From DASYUM01 sp036001225 (GTDB taxonomy: Bacteria > Methylomirabilota > Methylomirabilia > Rokubacteriales > DASRDR01), in assembly GCA_036001225.1 (NCBI GenBank), contig DASYUM010000007.1:1-13139 (forward strand): DNA of 13,139 nt, in the 5' to 3' direction. The notes beneath the pieces were generated by a model, which was given only the letters and a program-made list of their open reading frames with translations, ran no database searches and was not told the origin of the DNA. Made by a program: the position numbers and the translations under genes. Positions 6,988-13,088 of this stretch are shown here, one piece after another. The stretch's first letter is position 1; every line of letters starts with the position of its first letter.

Positions 6988-8425
6988 CGCCCGTGGGCGC
7001 TCCTCGGAGCTGCTCGCCGCCCGGATCCACGACACGCACGCGGGCAAAGCCGCGCATCAGCGCGTCGAGCCCCTCGAAGGCGACCTCCAGGTAGTTGCCG
7101 GTGAGGCCGACCAGGGCTCGGTCGCGGTTGCGATGCTCGAGGACCAGCACCTCGACCACGCGCCCGACGTGCGCCCGGCGGAACCCGGCCTGCTTGGTGG
7201 CGCCGAGCCGGCGCAGGCGCGCCGTGCGGCGGTGGACCTCCTCCGGCGGGACCCGCGGGGTCTCGAGCCGCGCGGCCTCCGTGCCCCGGCGGTCGGAGTA
7301 GGAGAAGACGTGGAGATAAGTGAACGGCAGCGCGGTCACGAGGGCCTCGGTGCCGGCAAACTCCTCGGCGGTCTCGCCGGGGAACCCGGTGATCACGTCG
7401 GTGCCCAGCCCGAGGTCGGGCAGAGCGTCGGCGAGACGCTCGATCAGCAGCCGGTAGAGCCGGACGTTGTAGGGCCGTCGCATGGCGCGAAGGACGCGGT
7501 CGGTCCCGGCTTGCAGTGGCACGTGGAGGTGGCGACAGACCCGCGGCTCGCCCGCGATCGTCTCGATCAGCTCCGGGGTGAAGTAGGCGGGGAGGATGGA
7601 GGAGAGCCGCAGGCGGCCGAGCCCGCGAACGTCGAGGAGGCGCCGGACCAGTCCGGCCAGCGACAGCCGCGGGATCAGGTCCCAGCCGTAGTGCCCGAGG
7701 TCCACGCCGGTCAGGACGACCTCGCCGTAACCGGCCGCGACCAGCTGCTCGACCTGGGCGACGACGATATCCAGTGGCTGACTGCGGCTGCCGCCGCGGG
7801 CGAAGGGAACGATACAGAAGCTACAGCGGTGCTGGCAGCCGTCCTGGACCTTGACGAAGGCCCGCGTGTACCCGGGCGCGAAGCGCCGGAGGGGGATGGC
7901 CGGCATCGCCCGCGGCTGGAAGACGTCGCTCACCCGGACCCGGGGCTGGACTCGCTTGCGCAGTCCGGCGAGGAGGTCGGGCAGCGCGTACTTGTCGTGG
8001 ACGCCGAGGACGAGGTCCACGCCGGGGATCGCCGCCACCGCGTCGGGGTTCGTCTGAGCGTAGCACCCGGTCACCACGACGAGCGCCTCCGGGTTCCGGG
8101 CGATCGCCCGACGGATGGCCTGGCGGTCGGAGTAGTCGGCGCGGGCGGTCACCGTGCACGTGTTGATGACGTAGAGCTCCGCCTGCTCGTCGAACGGGAC
8201 CGTGCGGAAGCCGCGCGCCTCGAGAAGCGCTTGGAGCTCCGTCGTGTCGTACTGGTTGAGCTTGCAGCCGAGCGTCGTGAAAGCGACCTTGACAGGGGGG
8301 GAGTCCCAACCACTCCCCCCCTGGACCCCCCCACCTGGGGGTGGACTCTCGAGGCTCACCGGCGGGGAGTCCCAACCACTCCCCCCCTGGACCCCCCCAC
8401 CTGGGGGTCGACTCTCCGTGCTCAC
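6980..8425 (-). CDS. mtaB: MtaB, tRNA N6-threonylcarbamoyladenosine methylthiotransferase
   Basis: This radical-SAM enzyme adds a methylthio group to t6A37 of tRNA. The N-terminal methylthiotransferase domain begins KVAFTTLGCKLNQYDT (the LGCK-N form typical of MtaB rather than MiaB/RimO), with cluster cysteines near 54, 90 (INTCTVT) and 121 (TGCYAQTNP). The radical-SAM motif CQHRCSFC has cysteines near 197, 201 and 204. GVDLGHYG, HVPLQAGTDRVLRAMRR and TDVITGFPGET follow, and a C-terminal TRAM-like region ends the protein. The family's first residue falls on Val45, encoded by GTC. The only upstream start codons are GTG at 8425, one base after the rlmN stop, and GTG at 8359. Residues 1-44 are two copies of a Gly/Pro-rich 22-residue unit encoded by a 66-bp tandem repeat, so the N-terminal extension is abnormal and the true start is uncertain. 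No Shine-Dalgarno is visible. Confidence 0.93.
   Translation of the reverse strand: MSTESRPPGGGVQGGSGWDSPPVSLESPPPGGGVQGGSGWDSPPVKVAFTTLGCKLNQYDTTELQALLEARGFRTVPFDEQAELYVINTCTVTARADYSDRQAIRRAIARNPEALVVVTGCYAQTNPDAVAAIPGVDLVLGVHDKYALPDLLAGLRKRVQPRVRVSDVFQPRAMPAIPLRRFAPGYTRAFVKVQDGCQHRCSFCIVPFARGGSRSQPLDIVVAQVEQLVAAGYGEVVLTGVDLGHYGWDLIPRLSLAGLVRRLLDVRGLGRLRLSSILPAYFTPELIETIAGEPRVCRHLHVPLQAGTDRVLRAMRRPYNVRLYRLLIERLADALPDLGLGTDVITGFPGETAEEFAGTEALVTALPFTYLHVFSYSDRRGTEAARLETPRVPPEEVHRRTARLRRLGATKQAGFRRAHVGRVVEVLVLEHRNRDRALVGLTGNYLEVAFEGLDALMRGFARVRVVDPGGEQLRGAPTGDA
8294..8322 (-). other. perfect 11-bp hairpin directly before the conserved mtaB coding region
   Basis: The arms 8294-8304 and 8312-8322 pair perfectly (A, seven G, AGT on the plus strand against ACT, seven C, T) around the 7-base loop CCCAACC. 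The partner copy at 8364-8370/8378-8384 keeps 7 bp of the stem and the same loop. A second small stem, CCCCC-ACCT-GGGGG, is at 8328-8341. No T-run follows on the transcribed side, so a classical terminator is unlikely. An RNA structure that controls mtaB translation or RNA processing is possible. Confidence 0.7.
8294..8425 (-). repeat. two tandem 66-bp G-rich repeat units at the 5' end of mtaB
   Basis: Unit A is 8360-8425 and unit B 8294-8359. Each is 22 codons and begins GTGAGC. They differ only in a few bases near the start and in the last six bases. The shared core runs from GAGAGTC to GACTCCCC and contains ACCCCCAGGTGGGGG, then two runs of seven G, then AGTGGTTGGGACTCCCC. In the mtaB frame both encode GGGVQGGSGWDSPP. 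The G-runs on the coding strand also satisfy the usual four-tract G-quadruplex pattern. It looks like a small mobile or recombination-amplified intergenic element lodged between rlmN and mtaB. I saw no further copy in this window by eye. Confidence 0.85.
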
Positions 8426-8426
8426 G

Positions 8427-9494
8427 TTATGCGCTGGCCACGAAGGGCGGCCGAGAACCCTGGCGCCGCTCGCTGGTCTGGAGCTGGCCGCAGGCCGCGC
8501 CCACGTCCTCGCCCTTGGACCAGCGGACGGTTGCGGTCACGCCCGCGTCGAGGAGGACGCGCTGGAAGGCGGCGATCCGCTCGTGGGGCGGGCGGCGGAA
8601 GCCGGAGCCCTCCCAGGCGTTGAACGGGATCAGGTTCACCTTGGCTCGAATGCCGGCCAGCCGGCGGGCGAGCCGCCGGGCGTCGTCGGGGCTGTCGTTG
8701 ATCCGGTCGAGGAGGACGTACTCGAACGTCATCCGCTGGCGGACGGGCAAGGGGAAGCGCCGACACGCCGCCAGGAGCGCGTCGAGGTCCCAGCCCCGGT
8801 TCACCGGCATGAGCCGCGTCCTCAGCTCGTCGGTCGGCGCGTGGAGTGAGATGGCGAGGTTCACCCGCAGGTTCTCGCGCGCCAGGCGCTCGATCCCCCG
8901 GACAAGCCCGACGGTCGATACCGTGATGCGGCGCGGCGAGAGCCCGAAGCCGTCGGGGTCCACCAGGATGCGGAGCGCCTTCACGGTCGCCGGGTAGTTG
9001 GCGAGCGGCTCGCCCATCCCCATGAAGACGACGTGCGTGATCCGCTCGCCGTCGCCCAGGGTCGCCCGGGCGGCGAAGACCTGGCCGACGATCTCGCCGG
9101 CGGTGAGGTTCCGCACGAGGCCCATCGTCCCCGTGTAGCAGAACGCGCACGCGAAGCCGCAGCCGACCTGGGTCGAGACGCAGAGCGTCAACCGCCCATC
9201 GTCGGGCATGAGGACCGACTGAACGGTGCGGCCGTCGGCCAGCCGCAGGACGAGCTTCCGGCTGCCGTCGGCGGAGACCCGGCAGTCGGTCACCGACGGG
9301 ACGGCCGCCACCGCCTCCGCTTCCAGTCGAGAGCGCAGCGTCTTCGGAAGGTTGGACATCGCCGCGAAGTCGCCGACCCCCTTCCGGTAGATCCAGGCAG
9401 CGAGCTGGCGGCCGCGGTAGGCCGGCTCGCCCCAGCCGGCCACGAGGTCGGCGATCTCGCGCGGAGTCAATTCGAGCAGGTTCCTCGCGGACAT
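8427..9494 (-). CDS. rlmN: RlmN, dual-specificity 23S rRNA A2503 / tRNA A37 C2-methyltransferase
   Basis: RlmN is a radical-SAM enzyme that makes m2A in 23S rRNA and some tRNAs through a methyl-Cys intermediate. The 355-aa protein has LCVSTQVGCGFACAFCYTG with the CxxxCxxC cluster cysteines near 112, 116 and 119. The upstream Cys near 105 corresponds to Cys118 of the E. coli enzyme. VFMGMGEPLANY, ITVSTVGLVRGI, NLAISLHAP and LIPFNAWEGSGF follow, then VRWSKGEDVGAACGQL with the methyl-carrying Cys near 335 (E. coli Cys355). All catalytic residues are present. I chose the ATG at 9494 (MSARNLLELT), with AAGG five bases upstream. A GTG at 9524 would lie inside the spacer of the proposed promoter and has no Shine-Dalgarno. 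It is the first gene of the long operon, and its TAA is one base before the first possible mtaB GTG. Confidence 0.96.
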   Translation of the reverse strand: MSARNLLELTPREIADLVAGWGEPAYRGRQLAAWIYRKGVGDFAAMSNLPKTLRSRLEAEAVAAVPSVTDCRVSADGSRKLVLRLADGRTVQSVLMPDDGRLTLCVSTQVGCGFACAFCYTGTMGLVRNLTAGEIVGQVFAARATLGDGERITHVVFMGMGEPLANYPATVKALRILVDPDGFGLSPRRITVSTVGLVRGIERLARENLRVNLAISLHAPTDELRTRLMPVNRGWDLDALLAACRRFPLPVRQRMTFEYVLLDRINDSPDDARRLARRLAGIRAKVNLIPFNAWEGSGFRRPPHERIAAFQRVLLDAGVTATVRWSKGEDVGAACGQLQTSERRQGSRPPFVASA

Positions 9495-9503
9495 CGCGGC
9501 CTT

Positions 9504-9532
9504 AGGATACCGAACGGGTATCACCCGGTCAA
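9504..9532 (-). promoter_or_regulatory. sigma70-like promoter for the rlmN-mtaB-mtnP-lar operon
   Basis: On the minus strand the -35 TTGACC (9532-9527) and -10 TATCCT (9509-9504) are separated by exactly 17 bp. This matches the consensus at 5/6 and 4/6 positions. Transcription would begin around 9498-9496, only 2-4 bases before the rlmN ATG, so the mRNA would be nearly leaderless. The AAGG at 9503-9500 would then lie outside it. It is the only convincing promoter I see for the ten genes that follow. Confidence 0.55.
9506..9528 (-). promoter_or_regulatory. candidate operator dyads inside the rlmN promoter
   Basis: Two overlapping dyads lie between -35 and -10. One is GATACC-5 nt-GGTATC (9506-9522), overlapping the -10. 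The other is CGGGT-ATC-ACCCG (9515-9527), filling most of the spacer. A protein bound here would compete with RNA polymerase. The whole 23-bp block recurs at 9680-9702 with 20 of 23 bases the same. No regulator gene is present in the window. Confidence 0.4.
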
Positions 9533-9575
9533 ACGACGCGCTGCTTCACGGCGAGATGCCCATCCGGTCACGCGC

Positions 9576-9607
9576 TATCCACCGTCTTGGTGAGCCCGTC
9601 GTGGATA
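9576..9607. repeat. inverted pair of TATCCAC / GTGGATA 7-mers
   Basis: TATCCAC at 9576-9582 and its exact complement GTGGATA at 9601-9607 face each other across 18 bp. The right one, read on the minus strand as TTATCCACG, differs from the DnaA box TTATCCACA by one base; the left one (CTATCCACC) by more. It lies in the middle of the intergenic stretch. With only two imperfect boxes and no AT-rich region, it is better seen as a possible regulatory site than an origin. Confidence 0.35.
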
Positions 9608-9679
9608 ACATGGTGGGAAAACCGGGCAAGCGCGCGGCCGACAAGGGGCGAACACCACCCCGCCTACGCAATGGGCAAC

Positions 9680-9702
9680 GATGCCGTACGGGTTTCACCC
9701 GG
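9680..9702. repeat. second copy of the rlmN promoter dyad block
   Basis: This 23-bp block matches 9506-9528 at 20 of 23 bases in the same orientation. It includes the hairpin-capable CGGGT-TTC-ACCCG (9689-9701). It lies 11 bp beyond the stop of the glycerate kinase gene. Here the positions equivalent to -35 and -10 are degenerate (TTCGCC, CATCGT), so it is probably not a second promoter. It could be a second binding site or a weak transcript-end structure, though no T-run follows. Confidence 0.45.
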
Positions 9703-9712
9703 CGAATCGGTG

Positions 9713-11050
9713 TCAGACTGACCCGAGCAGCCCGAGGTAGAGGTCCATCAGGTTCGTGCCCGTCGGGCCGGTGACGACCAGGTCGCCCAACGTCGCGAAC
9801 ACCGCGTGCGAGTTGTTGTCGGCCAGGGCCGTGCGCGGGTCGAGGCCAGCCGCGCGAGCCCGGTCCACCGTCGTCCGGTCCACGATCGCCCCGGCGGCGT
9901 CGGTAGGACCGTCGCTACCGTCGGTGCCGGCCGCCAGCACGACGGCGCCCGGGAGCGCCGTGAGGCCGGGGGCCAGCGCCAGGCAGAACTCCTGGCAGCG
10001 TCCTCCCTTGCCGGTGCCGCGCACGGTCACCGTCGTCTCCCCCGCCGCGATGAGACACCCGGGCCGGCTCACCGGCTGGCCGGCCTCGGCCGCGTGCTCG
10101 AGCAGCGCCACGAAGACCCGCGCCGCCTCGCGCGCCTCCCCCTGCAGCGACCGCGTCAGCACCAGCGGCGCGTAGCCGAGCCCGCGGGCGGTCGCGGCCG
10201 CGGCTTCGACGACCAGCCGGTTGTTCCCCACGACAGCATTGGTGACCCGGGTGAAGATCGGGTCCTCGGGCTTCGGCGTCTCGGGGACCTCCCCGCGGGC
10301 GCCGGCCTCGAGGTAGCTGCGGGCCGCGTCGGGTATGCGGTGCCGGAGGCCGAAGCGGTCGAGCACCGCCAGCGCGTCGGCGAACGTGGTCGGATCGGGG
10401 GCGGTCGGGCCGGAGGCGATGACGTCGAGCGGGTCGCCGATCACGTCCGACAGCAGCAGGCCGACCACTGGAGCCGGGGCCGCCGCCCGGGGGAGCTGGC
10501 CGCCCTTGAGCCGGGACAGGTGCTTCCGCACCGCGTTCAGCTCGTTGATGGTGGCCCCGGCCTCGAGCAGCAGGCGTGTCACCGCCTGCTTCTCGGCGAG
10601 GCTCACACCGGGGACCGGGAGCGGGGCCAGGGCGGAGCCACCGCCCGAGATCACGCAGAAGACGAGGTCGTCGGGGCCGGCGGCCTCCACCAGCGCGAGA
10701 ATCTCGGCCGCCGCCGCGCGCCCCCGCTCGTCGGGGAGCGGATGCCCGGCCTCGACCACCCTCACGCGGGCCGGTGCCACCGCCCGGCGATCCTTGACCA
10801 CCACCAACCCGTCGCGGACGCGCTCGCCGAGGACGCCTTCCAGGGCCTCGGCCATCTCGCCGGACGCCTTCCCGGCGCCCACCACGAGGATCCGGCGGAC
10901 GCGGGCGAGGTCGAGGGTGCGCCCGCCGACGCCGAGCCGGGCGCCGTCGAGCCGGAGGGCCTGGCGAGTCAGCCGGCGCGCGTCGCCGGCGGCGATGGCG
11001 GCGTCCAGGATCGCGCGGGCGGCCGACCGCAGCCCGGCGACGTCAGCCAC
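9713..11050 (-). CDS. glycerate 2-kinase, DUF4147/MOFRL family
   Basis: A 445-aa enzyme of the GckA/TtuD class that phosphorylates D-glycerate to 2-phosphoglycerate, feeding products of the serine, glyoxylate or tartrate routes into lower glycolysis. Signatures in order: GAGKASGEMAEAL (about 58-70, Lys61 at the substrate site), EAGHPLPDERG, ISGGGSALAPLP (134-145), INELNAVRKHLSRLKGG, LLLSDVIGDPLDVIASGPT (198-216), GNNRLVVEAA, and the C-terminal MOFRL domain GTDGSDGPTDAAGAIVD (from about 375) with TGPTGTNLMDLYLG. Length is normal. It starts with GTG nine bases after the aminotransferase stop, with no clear Shine-Dalgarno, so translation is probably coupled. It is the last gene of the right-hand group. 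A pairing with the aminotransferase (serine to hydroxypyruvate, then glycerate) is plausible, but no hydroxypyruvate reductase is present. Confidence 0.95.
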   Translation of the reverse strand: MADVAGLRSAARAILDAAIAAGDARRLTRQALRLDGARLGVGGRTLDLARVRRILVVGAGKASGEMAEALEGVLGERVRDGLVVVKDRRAVAPARVRVVEAGHPLPDERGRAAAAEILALVEAAGPDDLVFCVISGGGSALAPLPVPGVSLAEKQAVTRLLLEAGATINELNAVRKHLSRLKGGQLPRAAAPAPVVGLLLSDVIGDPLDVIASGPTAPDPTTFADALAVLDRFGLRHRIPDAARSYLEAGARGEVPETPKPEDPIFTRVTNAVVGNNRLVVEAAAATARGLGYAPLVLTRSLQGEAREAARVFVALLEHAAEAGQPVSRPGCLIAAGETTVTVRGTGKGGRCQEFCLALAPGLTALPGAVVLAAGTDGSDGPTDAAGAIVDRTTVDRARAAGLDPRTALADNNSHAVFATLGDLVVTGPTGTNLMDLYLGLLGSV

Positions 11051-11059
11051 GCGCGGAAT

Positions 11060-12235
11060 CTACCGGGCCAGTTTCTGGAGCCGGCGACCCGCGTCGAGCA
11101 GCACGTCGTCGGTCTTGGGGAAGCAGAAGCGGATCTTGGTCCGGCCCAGCTCCGGGTGGGCGTAGAAGGACGAGCCCGGCACGGTGGCCACCCCGACCCC
11201 CCTCACCAGGTACATGGCCAACGCGGTGTCGTCGGCGAGGCCGAAGCGCTCCAAGAAGTGGGCGCACTCGGTGAGGACGTAGTAGGCGCCGGATGGCCTG
11301 AAGATCGGGAACCCGGCCTTCTCCAGCAAGGGGCAGAGGAGGTCCCGCCGGGCCTGGTAACTCTCCCGCAGGCTCACGTAGTAGGCGTCGGGCAGGTTGA
11401 GGGCCGTGACCGCCGCCTCCTGGAGCGGAGCCGGCGCGCCGACGGTGACGAAGTCGTGGGCCCGGCGGATCCCCACCGCCAGCTCGGGAGAGCTGATGGT
11501 GTAGCCGATCCGCCAGCCCGTGACCGAGTACGACTTGGAGATGCCCGAGATGGTGACGGTGCGCTCCCACATCCCGGGCAGGGTCGCGATCGGGATGTGG
11601 CGGCCGCCGTCGAAGACGATGTGCTCGTAGATCTCGTCGGTGATGGCGAGGACGTCGTGCTTCTGGCACAGCTCGGCGATGGTCTCCAGCTCGCCGAGCG
11701 TGAAGACCTTGCCGGTGGGGTTGTTGGGACTGTTGAAGATGATGGCCTTGGTGCGGGGGGTGAAGGCGCGGGCCAACCGATCGGGATCGAAGGAGAAGTC
11801 GGGCGGCTCCAGCGGCACGTAGACCGGCCGGGCCCCCGAAATGATGGCACCCGGCCCGTAGTTCTCGTAAAACGGCTCGAAGATGACGATCTCGTCGCCG
11901 GGATCGAGCACGGCCAGCAGCGTCGAGAGCATCGCCTCGGTGGAGCCGCAACAGACGGTCACCTGCCGCTCGGGGTCCACCACCTTGCCGTAGAAGCGCT
12001 CGAACTTGGCCGCGATCGCCTCCCGGAGGTTGCGGGCGCCCCAGGTGATGGCGTACTGGTGGAAGTCGCCGTCGATCGCCCGGTGCGCGGCCTCGGTCAG
12101 CTCCTTGGGCGGCGGGAAGTTCGGGAAGCCCTGAGCCAGGTTGACCCCGCCGTATTCCGCGTTCACGCGCGTCATTTCGCGGATCACCGACTCGGTGAAC
12201 CCCTGGACGCGCGTCGAGATGGTGCGAGACGTCAT
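11060..12235 (-). CDS. PLP-dependent class I/II aminotransferase
   Basis: A 391-aa fold-type I aminotransferase. NLAQGFPNFPPPKEL and HQYAITWGARNLREAI (about 32-75) are typical of the kynurenine/methionine aminotransferase (YbdL-like) branch. CCGSTEAM binds the cofactor phosphate side. FNSPNNPTGKVF (168-179) holds the Asn of NPTG, and ITDEIYEH the Asp near 200 that pairs with the pyridine nitrogen. SGISKSYSVTGWRIGY holds the Schiff-base Lys near 234, and RTKIRFCFPK the substrate-carboxylate Arg. The amino donor cannot be settled from sequence: aspartate, aromatic, methionine and glutamine donors all occur in the branch. The ATG at 12235 overlaps the upstream stop as ATGA, with GGGAAG eight bases before it. 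The frame stays open upstream only as a shadow. Methionine aminotransferase activity would fit the mtnP gene nearby, but a promoter separates them. Confidence 0.92.
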   Translation of the reverse strand: MTSRTISTRVQGFTESVIREMTRVNAEYGGVNLAQGFPNFPPPKELTEAAHRAIDGDFHQYAITWGARNLREAIAAKFERFYGKVVDPERQVTVCCGSTEAMLSTLLAVLDPGDEIVIFEPFYENYGPGAIISGARPVYVPLEPPDFSFDPDRLARAFTPRTKAIIFNSPNNPTGKVFTLGELETIAELCQKHDVLAITDEIYEHIVFDGGRHIPIATLPGMWERTVTISGISKSYSVTGWRIGYTISSPELAVGIRRAHDFVTVGAPAPLQEAAVTALNLPDAYYVSLRESYQARRDLLCPLLEKAGFPIFRPSGAYYVLTECAHFLERFGLADDTALAMYLVRGVGVATVPGSSFYAHPELGRTKIRFCFPKTDDVLLDAGRRLQKLAR

Positions 12236-13041
12236 CGCGACCGCTTCCCGCACGCCGGGCAGGCTGGATCGGGACGTACGGCGATCGTGTCGAGGCTCGC
12301 CGCGCGAGCGTCGTAGATGAGGAGCTGTCCGGCAGCCGGACTCGGCTGGCCCAGGCACAGCTTCAGCACCTCCACGGCCTGAAGGCTCCCCATCACGCCC
12401 GCCACCGGTCCGAGGACGCCGGCTTCCCGACACGCCGGCACGGTCCCCGGCGGGGGCGCTGACCGCACCACGCACCGATAGCAGGCGGTCTGGCCCGGCC
12501 GGACGACCAGAAGCTGCCCCTCCCAGCCGACGACGCCCGCGACCACCACCGGCCGGCCGAGCGCCACGCAGGCGTCGTTGACGGCGAGCTTGGTGGCGGG
12601 AGAGTCGGACCCTTCGACGGCGACGTCGTAGCCGGCCACCACCTCGCGCGCGTTCGCGGCGTCGATGCGAACCCGGTGGGGGACCACGTGCACTTCGGGA
12701 TTGAGCTCCTCCAACCGGCCCTGGCCCGACTGCACCTTGGGGCGGTCGAGGTCCTTCGTGCCGTGGAGGATCTGCCGCTGGAGGTTGGAAAGCTCGACGG
12801 CGTCGTGGTCCGCCAGCCCCAGGGTACCGATGCCGGCGGCGGCCAGGTAGAGCGCGGCCGGCGACCCGAGCCCCCCGGCGCCGACCACCAGCACCCGCGC
12901 CGCGGCGAGGCGGGCCTGACCGGCACCGCCGACCTCGGGCAGGAGCATTTGCCGGCTGTAGCGCCGGAGCTGCTCCTCCGTGAATCCCGGGCCGATACCC
13001 GTCGCCCCGCGGCGGCCTCGGTCGTCGGCGGGCCTCAACAT
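12232..13041 (-). CDS. HesA/MoeB/ThiF family sulfur-carrier adenylyltransferase
   Basis: An E1-like enzyme that adenylates the C-terminal Gly-Gly of a small ubiquitin-like sulfur carrier (ThiS, MoaD or relatives). FTEEQLRRYSRQMLLPEVGG is the classic beginning. VVGAGGLGSPAALYLAAAGIG (about 52-72) is the ATP-binding loop, DHDAVELSNLQRQILHG (about 82-98) holds the Mg/adenylate residues, and VEGSDSPATKLAVNDAC follows. CYRC (about 187-190) with CPAC (261-264) forms the structural zinc site, and PACREAGVLGP carries a Cys near 204. There is no C-terminal rhodanese domain. ATG at 13041 (269 aa) leaves a 19-residue unstructured lead before the conserved part. A longer start at 13125 would have to translate the large hairpin at 13055-13088 and is unlikely. 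No carrier protein gene is visible, so whether it serves molybdopterin, thiamine, thiolation of tRNA or cysteine synthesis stays open. Confidence 0.92.
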   Translation of the reverse strand: MLRPADDRGRRGATGIGPGFTEEQLRRYSRQMLLPEVGGAGQARLAAARVLVVGAGGLGSPAALYLAAAGIGTLGLADHDAVELSNLQRQILHGTKDLDRPKVQSGQGRLEELNPEVHVVPHRVRIDAANAREVVAGYDVAVEGSDSPATKLAVNDACVALGRPVVVAGVVGWEGQLLVVRPGQTACYRCVVRSAPPPGTVPACREAGVLGPVAGVMGSLQAVEVLKLCLGQPSPAAGQLLIYDARAASLDTIAVRPDPACPACGKRSR

Positions 13042-13054
13042 CGGGTGGCTCGCC

Positions 13055-13088
13055 CCGGACGGCGGGGCCCCAGCCCCGCGACGTCCGG
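13055..13088 (-). other. 34-nt two-tier hairpin upstream of the MoeB/ThiF gene, flanked by 10-bp direct repeats
   Basis: Arms CCGGACG (13055-13061) and CGTCCGG (13082-13088) enclose a second perfect 7-bp stem, GCGGGGC (13062-13068) with GCCCCGC (13073-13079). The loop has 4 bases and there is a 2-base bulge. GGTGGCTCGC occurs on both sides (13044-13053 and 13087-13096). No T-run follows on either strand. It ends 13 bases before the ATG at 13041, so in RNA it would stand next to the ribosome landing site. It could instead end transcription of whatever lies to the right. I see no promoter in the remaining bases up to 13139. Confidence 0.6.

Noticed and set aside
8294..8425. CRISPR array
   Set aside because: There are only two units, directly adjacent with no spacers and no cas genes; it is a tandem duplication.
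6962..8623. 553-codon plus-strand open frame across mtaB
   Set aside because: It is a shadow of mtaB and the G-rich repeat. Its internal repeat GVPTTPPLDPPTWG is only the antisense reading of the 66-bp units.
9576..9607. replication origin
   Set aside because: There are only two imperfect DnaA-like boxes, no AT-rich unwinding region, and no dnaA/dnaN or other origin neighbours.
9689..9701. intrinsic terminator after the glycerate kinase gene
   Set aside because: The stem is only 5 bp and no T-run follows. The same block inside the rlmN promoter fits a binding site better.
9806..12316. 836-codon open frame on the plus strand
   Set aside because: It lies antisense to the glycerate kinase and aminotransferase genes, is rich in Arg/Gly/His as expected for the shadow of GC-rich genes, and shows no family motif.
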